Source: Loripinus fragilis
Taxonomy: Eukaryota > Mollusca > Bivalvia > Lucinida > Lucinidae
Direction of reading: 5' to 3'
Length of the DNA stretch: 64,000 nt
NCBI GenBank assembly: GCA_964019695.1
Contig: CAXHUL010000255.1
Location: 124,001-188,000 of the forward strand
Shown here: positions 57,312-64,000 of the stretch, one piece after another
Numbering within the stretch: position 1 is the stretch's first letter
Layout: each line of letters begins with the position of its first letter
Position numbers and translations under genes: made by a program
Notes under the pieces: generated by a model
The model's input: the letters and a program-made list of their open reading frames with translations, nothing else
Database searches by the model: none
Told to the model about the DNA's origin: nothing

Positions 57312-57360
57312 TTGTGGGTACTTAAAAGTTCTGTCTCAATGAGGCGGTTCTTTTGAGCAC
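57312..57360. repeat. Palindromic mini-element, copy 1
   Basis: GGGTACTTAAAAGTTCTG, TCTCAATGAG and GCGGTTCTTTTGAGCACCC pair with each other imperfectly. A better-preserved copy lies at 59766-59815. Confidence 0.75.
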
Positions 57361-57499
57361 CCAATATATAAACCATGGTTGCAAATAGGGCTTCCACGGT
57401 TACAATATTTTGTAAAGGTTTACACGAATTCAAAGAATCGAAACGCAACTACATTGCATTTCTGCAAGTCGAATCTGAACTAATTTAAGCCTGAGGCTG

Positions 57500-57785
57500 G
57501 TGCACCGTTGAACCGGTTTAAGCCCTCCAGTAAAAGATTCTACTGACCGTTCAATGGCGGTGCTTCTTTTGTGGATCATTTATGTTATTTCTGTCTTGTT
57601 TTGTTATGCTTTCATGCACGTCTTTTAGTTGATGCCTTGTGGTCACCTGCTGGGAAATGGCTGACCTCTTGGCTCTCGTTTGTGATGTCTTATTTTGACG
57701 TTGTCACTTTCCCATTGATATCCAGGGTCAGGTGTATAGCTTGATTGTATCGATTCCTGATCTTTGCTCTCTTTCTTACTTTCGT
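57500..57785 (+). mobile_element. Penelope-like 3' tail (family A), well preserved
   Basis: It runs from GGTGCACCGTTGAACCGG and TTTAAGCCCTCCAGTAAAA to TGTATCGATTCCTGATCTT and CTCTCTTTCTTACTTTCG. It is the clearest plus-strand version of the terminus. Confidence 0.88.
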
Positions 57786-57995
57786 TTAAACGATAGGCCA
57801 TTTTTTGTAAACGTTTATTGCAAAACACGAAACGTTGCTGTTCACATGTGTACACGAGGAAGCCCCAGTTGGAAATGACTTGTACATAAAAGTGTGGCAT
57901 GGTTGCAAATGATGTGTGCATAAAAGCAAAAGCTATGTTTGGTTCCGTAAACCAGTCGAGCTTCAGTGGATTGGTGTGTTCAGGGCTACACAGAA

Positions 57996-58113
57996 TTTTG
58001 GGAGCGCAGTGACTAAGTGGCAGTGTGCTTGACTCGTACTGGTTCAATTCAGGAAGACCTGTCCCTACATAACTGAAAAATTGTTGATGGGACGTATAGA
58101 ATCAAATCAAACA
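57996..58113 (+). mobile_element. tRNA-derived SINE, GGGACGTAAA tail family, copy 2 (internally deleted)
   Basis: The head GGGAGCGCAGTGACTAAG jumps from GTGCTTGACTCG to TACTGGTTCAATTCAGG, omitting the B box and part of the body. The tail GTTGATGGGACGTATAG is intact. Confidence 0.85.
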
Positions 58114-58202
58114 AACAAATACACAACATTTTACACGTCGAATCGAGGGTTAGCTGTAACTACCTTATTTCATTACATGTATAATAAATGATATTATGAA
58201 AA

Positions 58203-58407
58203 TCGGGTGGGAGCGCAGTGGCTCAGTGGTAGAGTGCTTGACTGGAGACAGAGGGACTGGGGGTTCGAGCCTCACCGGCGTCACTGTGTTGTGTCCTTGA
58301 GCAAGACACATTAATCCTAGCTTAGCACTGGTTCAATTCAGGAAGACCCGTCCCTTTATAACTGAAAGATTGTTGATGGGACGTAAAGAATCAAATTAAA
58401 TAAACAA
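58203..58407 (+). mobile_element. tRNA-derived SINE, GGGACGTAAA tail family, copy 3 (complete)
   Basis: A box GTGGCTCAGTGGTAGAGTG, B box GGGGTTCGAGCCTC, body CCTTGAGCAAGACACATT, tail GTTGATGGGACGTAAAG then AATCAAATTAAATAAAC. It is the fullest copy in the window. Confidence 0.9.
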
Positions 58408-58432
58408 GCAAAAGAAAATCGGTATATTACCT

Positions 58433-58810
58433 TTAAAGCTGCATAGTTCTCTGTAACTATGAACATTTTTCGAAAAAAATTCTTTGCTTTTTAAATCATT
58501 TGTAAAAGTAGAATTAAGCTATGTTTTCGCAATAAAAATGTTCAGTACAGCTAAAAACTGCATGGAAAAGTGAATTATCTCATCAAATAGGTGTGTTTTT
58601 CTCCTGTTGGTAATTATTTGCGTCCCTCCAATAATTCTAGACCGTTGAATTTTAACATAAATGCAGTTGTTTTGATAGTGATACCTTGTTAAGATTTACG
58701 AACATGTTAAAATGTTTACCTGAATTTGAGTATTTTTACTGTGTTCTTGAAAAATAAAAACTTTATTTTTAAAATTAGAAGATCAAAAGTTACAGACTAT
58801 GCAGCTTTAA
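58433..58810. mobile_element. TTAA-bounded MITE with AGCTGCATAGT ends
   Basis: TTAAAGCTGCATAGTTCTC at the left and the mirrored GACTATGCAGCTTTAA at the right; TTAA is present at both borders. Inner TGTAACT/AGTTACA also pair. It is 378 bp, AT-rich and non-coding. The TTAA borders suggest a piggyBac-mobilised element. Confidence 0.8.
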
Positions 58811-59765
58811 TTATTTTCAAAAAAAATACGAGACCTGTTTCATGTGTATTTGAACAGATGTGAATTTAACTTTTTGCGGTTGCATATAAATAAAACAAAC
58901 ACATTTGTTTTATCATAGATAAAGGAAGTGTCCCAGGTATGGTCAAATAGACAAAAGTGCAATTTAAAGCATAGCCATAAAACGGCGGCCCGAAATACAA
59001 CCCCACACCCATTTTAATGATTTAAAGAGCTTAAACGGGTGTATCTTTAATGAAAAAGCGTATTTAAGTGTGCAATTTTCTTTTTAAGTTTAGAGGAATA
59101 TTCAGTCAATTATTCAAATGAACAACAGCTTCTGTGCGCCTATTTTTGCTTAACAACTGGGCTTAATAATTTCTACCATACATGTGCCCAAATAGGTAGT
59201 CCATGTATAAAATGTGTCATAGAAGAATAGTGAAAAACAATTTCTCAAAACTCACAGCCGATTCAAGTTCTTAGATATTTTAAATATATATCACCGATAA
59301 AACTGATCGCCAAAAATTGCATTCATGTATTTTACATACAATTTAGTGTTGCTTTGGAAACTGTAAACCCTAAAAATTGATGTTCAATTGGCTTCCGAAA
59401 GTAAATATCAAACTGAAAAGCTTTATGTTCTAACAGAACACACTTTAATTACTTATGTACAATTTGTAATAGGTTTCCAGAGAAAAACTTCATCTCCTTA
59501 AGAGAAATCGTTCGAGAACGATTTAGAACATTTCGATTCAGACAGCATTTTTAAACGTTTAAAATTTAATTACTCATCTTCAGAGACTGTTTCAAACCAG
59601 CAAACTAAGTTAAGGGTTATTTTCGTTGTGACTGCGAATTCCTGGAGATCAGACTAACCTATGTAAATCAGTTATTACAAAATATAATAAGATATAAATG
59701 AGTTACAGCAATTTCATATTTGTTCAAATAAACGTGAAACATCTATTGTATATGGCCACGTATGT
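58811..59765. other. AT-rich DNA, nothing recognised
   Basis: No gene, RNA or repeat ends are supported. Confidence 0.5.
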
Positions 59766-59815
59766 TGTAGGTGCTCAAAAGACCCGTCTCAATGAGACGT
59801 TTCTTTTGAGCACCC
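59766..59815. repeat. Palindromic mini-element, copy 2
   Basis: AGGTGCTCAAAAGACCCG, TCTCAATGAGACG and TTTCTTTTGAGCACCC form a nearly perfect hairpin of about 20 bp per arm. It is related to 57312-57360. Confidence 0.85.
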
Positions 59816-60290
59816 AAAATATAATGGTTGTGTAGGTCAGCATTTTTTTTTTTCAAAACTCCGCGTTCAGGGCAGGTAAGTTTGATCTATTTTGCCCAGG
59901 CTGTAAGAATAATGTATGCAGAGGATAGAGCACAAATGAACAGAGAATTAAACTATTTATTCTATGGGAAATGAAAACTGAATTTCTGGTGCGGCACTTC
60001 CGAAACGGCAGCACAATGCGGTCATGGCTTTCATAACCGGTCATCTGTGACCCCAGCAAGTGACGTGTGACCGCGTGACATATGTAAATACACCTTACGG
60101 ACCAATCGTTGCAGCGTTTCTTGGTAGAACTTGGGAGAATATGAAAACGTGGATCGATATGTCAATTATCATAAGTTGATAAAGAAGGCGTTACCCTGTC
60201 AAAATTGATCGGAGATTATGGAGTCAAAACTGAATTGTTTTCAAAAATCTCAAAAACGAAATAAATGTAAAAGAATATTAGATCGAAGTT
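59816..60290. other. No gene recognised
   Basis: A T run at 59845-59855 and mixed sequence. A short minus-strand frame (60059-59853) has no domain or splice support. Confidence 0.45.
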
Positions 60291-60495
60291 ATCAATGAGG
60301 GTAATATCTGAATAACTAAGTGTAGACAAAATGCTGGTAAAATATACCGTTTCCGAGTTTTAGAGCCCAAAGGGCTCCTTTAGTAGTATAGATCAATGAG
60401 GGCAATATCTAAATAACTCAGTGTAGACAAAAATGCTGGTAAAATATACCGTTTCCGAGTTTTTGAGCGCAAAGGGCTCCTTTAGTTGTATAGAT
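60291..60495. repeat. 101-bp tandem duplication, two units
   Basis: ATCAATGAGGGTAATATCT at 60291 recurs as ATCAATGAGGGCAATATCT at 60392. The units also share GTGTAGACAAAA, GGTAAAATATACCGTTTCC and AAAGGGCTCCTTTAGT. Few differences indicate a recent event. GAGCCCAAAGGGCTC is itself palindromic. Confidence 0.92.
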
Positions 60496-61043
60496 CAGGG
60501 CGGTCACATGATGCACAACGCCGATGCGCATACGGTTCGTTCACGTCAGGAGACGTTCAACAGCAATGGCGGACATGACGCATGATTTGTCGGCTTTAAA
60601 CTCCAAATAACTTCGTTGTTTATGGTCAGAAACGTAAAGTGTGGGTACTCGTTTTGTTAGTTAGGACGAGAGGAACACGTTGAGACCAACATTAAGCAGA
60701 TTAGGCGAAGTTTTCTATTTTGCATCAAAACAGCCTCCTATTTTGCGTCCAAACAGCCTCATGTACAGTATCTCCTTTAAAAAATGACGCTGCTTGGTAT
60801 TTACGTTTGACGTAATCAGCTTTCATGACGTAATTTGTTAAACGGAACGCCAGTGATCAGGGCGAGCATTCAGATTGTTGAAGAAGAACCATTTTTAGGA
60901 AACATTTAAGTTCATTCAAGCATATAGATAAGAGGCTGTTCATTATTTTCCCTTTGGATCTAACCTCACCATGATAGGTCTATTGAGTAAGAGAAGTACT
61001 TCAGAAAATAAGAGACCTAATGTTCTGTTCGGTATAATAAAAT
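60496..61043. other. CpG-containing DNA, no gene recognised
   Basis: GACATGACGCATGA, TTGACGTAATC and TTTTGCGTCCAAACAGCC occur. The words CAAAACAGCCTCCTATTTTG and CCAAACAGCCTCATG repeat locally. No exon is supported. Confidence 0.4.
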
Positions 61044-61186
61044 GAATATTACATTTCCTGCTATGGTGATAGTCAAAAGTATCATCCTTTGAAATATGAG
61101 TTTCAACCTTGGCTGCGCCTCGGTTGATAATCATATTCCTTGGGATGATATTTCGACTATCACCCGCGCAGGAAATGTAATATTTA
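61044..61186. mobile_element. Foldback element, imperfect ~65-bp stem
   Basis: The left arm GAATATTACATTTCCTGC, GGTGATAGTC, AGTATCATCC and AAATATGA is mirrored by CATATTCCTTGGGATGAT, GACTATCACC and GCAGGAAATGTAATATTTA. The loop includes CTTGGCTGCGCCTCGG. Confidence 0.85.
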
Positions 61187-61214
61187 TATAATATATTTGG
61201 AAGTACTGCAATAA

Positions 61215-63034
61215 TTTAATGAATCGATCATGAATTTGATAAGAATACGCCGAATGCAGCACGAATTAGGCACGAATTAACAGAAATCGGCGACAATTCG
61301 GGACGATTCGCGAGATTTCCCCCTATGATACATTTGTAGTTATAAGATAGGCCCACCAAGCTTGGGGGGCATCAGTTCCAAAATAAATGTTCCTTGTAAA
61401 GCAGCTGTAGAATTGATCCTACAATTTGAGCGTTGAAAACAGCTACTTATATAGCTTCAAGAAGACAACTACGTTTAAGTCGAGAGGTCCTGGCCCTGAC
61501 TCTTTGACTTTGAAAAAATGGTAGTTCGCCATTGGCAAAATCACCGGCGATGAGACTGATTATGCTCCAGAATCTGCCAAATCTGCCAAATCTGTTTCCA
61601 CCCCTAGGACTGGCTCACATGCGTGTGACGGGTAGTAACTCTAAGGGAAACCCCTTCTACTATCTCTTCCTTTGTTGTATTGCTTGTCTCAATCTTCCGA
61701 TTCCCCACGAATGAGCTAAGAGTAGATACATGTACAAATGCCTAATACCCCTATTCCACACAGGTCACGAATCGCCCGAATCGCCACGAATTGATTTTTT
61801 TCTTATTCGGGGGGATTCGTGAGGTTTCATTATTTTTTTTCTCCAATCGTGATGAGCTACGAGTCATTCCCGATTCAGATACGATGTCGTTACGAATATT
61901 CGGGGCAATCGGCTCAATTCGGCTAGAATCGCACAAGAATTCATTACGATTAGAAAATAACATTAGAACATGCTGCACGAAAGTTAAGGAATCAATTACG
62001 AATCAGTTACGAATATGCGGAATGCAGCACGAATTGGGCACGAATTAACAGAAATCCGCGACGATTCGCCCCGATTCGCGAGATTTTCTCTCACGATAGC
62101 TATAAAAAAGGCCCGTACATGCTTCGGGCATCAGTTCCAAAATGAATGTTCCTCGTTAAATAGCAGTAGAATTGATCCTGCAACTTGAGTGTTGAAAACG
62201 GCTTCTTATATAGCTAGAAGAAAACAACTACGTTAAAGTCGAGAAGCCCTGACCCAGACTCTTTGACTTGGAAAAATATGGCAGCTCGCCATTGGCAAAA
62301 TCGCCAGCCAGGAGCTACTGACTGATCCTGATTGTGCTCCAGAATCTGTCAAATCTGTTTCAACTTCTAGGACTGCTCACATGCGCGAGACGGGGTAATT
62401 AACCTTAGGGAAAATCCTTCTGCTATCTCTTTCTTGGTTTTATTGCTTGGCTCAATCTCCGGATTCCCCACGAATGAGCTAAGAGTAGCTACGAATGCTT
62501 GAAACAATGCAAAAACGCCCCCGAATCGATTACGATTCAGTTACGATATCCAAGAATGCCTTAGGAATTTGGTACGAATCACGCACGATCTTTCGAATCG
62601 GGGGAATTCGTGGCCAAAGTTTTGAACAGTTCAAAACTTTTGAGCCGAATTCCCTATAGACCTTTGAATTGCAAGAACTCACTACGGACTATGCGAATCA
62701 GTTAAGACCATCACGAACTGAGTACGATTCAACCACGAATCCAAATATTTGTCAATTCGTGTCAATTCGTGGGATTCGGGGCCTGTGTGGAATAGGGGTA
62801 TAAGAAAGCCTCCGAATCGATTACGAAGCAATTATGATGTCCCATAATGCATTACGAATTAGCTACGATTCAAGCTCGTTTTTTGAATCGGGGAATATGT
62901 TGCCAAAGTTTTGAATTGCAAGAACTGACTACGGATTGAGTGTTTCAGTTACGATCTCCACGAACTGAGTACGTTTCAGCCACGAATCCAAATATGTGAA
63001 ATTCGTGGGATTCGGGGTGTGGAATAGGGGTATA
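61215..63034 (-). mobile_element. ATTCG-dense TIR family, right cluster in opposite orientation
   Basis: 61745-62803 is a near-complete unit, inverted relative to 53684-54730 and about 93% identical by eye in the best-aligned 300 bp. Many differences are C/T or G/A at CpG. 61215-61740 is a partial unit with the middle block (CAGAATCTGCCAAATCTG, CTCACATGCGTGTGACGG). 62804-63034 repeats a left-end block and again finishes GTGTGGAATAGGGGTATA. Confidence 0.8.
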
Positions 63035-63104
63035 TGTCAATATTGTTGAAACTTTTTTGTCTGAAAATTCAATGCCTAGTAAGTAAGGAAGACTACACTT
63101 CATG

Positions 63105-63205
63105 ATAGAAATCACTTGATCTAGAGTCTTGATCAAATTGGTATGTAGCATCAGCTAGTGAACCTCTACTATGTTTGTTCACAATATGACCATGGGGCCA
63201 AAATG
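63105..63205 (-). repeat. Single unit of the GTGACCCC-type minisatellite family
   Basis: The minus strand reads TTTTGGCCCCATGGTCATAT, TAGAGGTTCACTAGCTGATG and CTACATACCAA, matching units at 31985-32698. Confidence 0.65.
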
Positions 63206-64000
63206 GCAGAGTGTCAACATCATGCTTATTTTGTCAACAGAGTTAAATGTAACGGACACTTTTCCTTGTAAAGCTTTATAATGAAACTGTTGATCTATAA
63301 AACAACATAGCTTGGATTTGAGAGGAGCTATTATACACTATAAGTTTATTTTTAGACAAATATATAATTTTAGTCCATAAATATATTTTTAGACCAAACA
63401 TATTTCGATATAGAACAAATATATTTCCAGATACAATATTTCAACGACTGGCATGCCATACTCGACTGAAGAAAAATGATATTTATTAAATCAAGTTACA
63501 CGTATTATACAGCTAATTTTGGTTTCAACATGATATGACAGTTGATATATTTCAGGGATGAAAATAAATTATTTAATACAATTTATATGTTCTATTATCA
63601 TATAGAAACACACTTCAGCGGCCCAAACAACGGGTGTCAGTGATTAGGAAAGTATCAACACTGTATTCTTTTTATTGTAGTATATTATAATAAGGTAAAA
63701 TGTAGCTAGATATTAGAACCACGTAATATACCCGAAAAAAAGAAACGCACTAGTTATTATTTTGTGAGTTTTTTAAAAAAAACTACCAAAAATCTAACAA
63801 ATACATTTATAGAGTTGTACAGACAAATATGGGACATTTAGTTCCTAAAATGTCGTTACGTTATGTCTATTCAGTACTTTCTGACGCGTCTCAGAACAAG
63901 ACAGGTTTTCAATGTCACTATGGTGAATAAGATGTGTGACCTCGGTTGGCTTGCATGCCTGTCGTACAACTCCTACGTATCGATACGATGCTATCCCTCA
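63206..64000. other. AT-rich DNA with weak ~27-bp periodicity
   Basis: 63345-63450 repeats phrases such as TTTTTAGACAAATATATAA, TTTTTAGACCAAACATATTT and TAGAACAAATATATTTCCAG. No gene is seen. Confidence 0.5.

Noticed and set aside
57643..58047. 134-codon minus-strand frame
   Set aside because: It runs antisense through a Penelope-like tail and into a SINE, so it is repeat-derived.

Overview
The window looks like nuclear DNA from a mollusc, most likely a bivalve. It is AT-rich, and real coding sequence appears only as short exons with GT/AG splice sites. Penelope-like elements, Jockey-type LINEs, tRNA-derived SINEs, Tc1 elements, MITEs and minisatellite-cored repeats fill most of the rest. 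The bivalve call rests on the lectin-EGF gene architecture and on repeat styles I recognise. I cannot name the species.

One host gene is clear. On the minus strand, exons at 23676-23416 and 22732-22511 together encode a fucolectin-type (F5/8C-like, FTP) domain, and an exon at 3724-3587 encodes an eight-cysteine MEGF/Draper-type EGF repeat. The exon phases fit (phase 1 to phase 1), so this is part of one secreted or membrane lectin-EGF protein. Its signal-peptide exon and most of its 3' end are not identified. Two low-confidence minus-strand exon candidates lie at 1956-1783 and 1259-1162. The intron between the lectin and EGF exons is about 18.8 kb and is a transposon graveyard.

Layout. 1-3.7 kb: G-run element, two SINEs, EGF exon. 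3.7-22.5 kb (intron): Penelope-like tails; a nearly full but broken Penelope-like element (7475-11122) that carries a 974-bp TA-flanked MITE and a second retroelement tail; a 1.1-kb TIR element interrupted by a minisatellite element; a 1.3-kb local duplication. 22.5-23.7 kb: lectin exons. 24.9-25.9 kb: TIR element. 26.5-34.1 kb: two Helentron/DINE-like elements with minisatellite cores and a shared 3' hairpin, themselves interrupted by other elements. 34.4-44.1 kb: a large inverted structure of ~200-bp satellite units around a decayed Tc1 element and a Jockey-like LINE. 44.2-49.7 kb: LINE fragments split by a Penelope-like tail and by a 230-bp MITE. 50-52.7 kb: a GC-richer stretch, a long AT microsatellite and a strong orphan splice acceptor. 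53.4-55.6 and 61.2-63.0 kb: opposed copies of an unusual TIR family saturated with ATTCG/CGAAT words. 56-61 kb: hairpin elements, SINEs and a TTAA-bounded MITE.

The most useful results are nested insertions whose target sites can be read from the disrupted element or from a paralogous empty site, the word-dense ATTCG family, and the Helentron-like elements that share ends but not cores. No rRNA, CRISPR, intact tRNA gene, virus-derived gene or intact transposase was seen.
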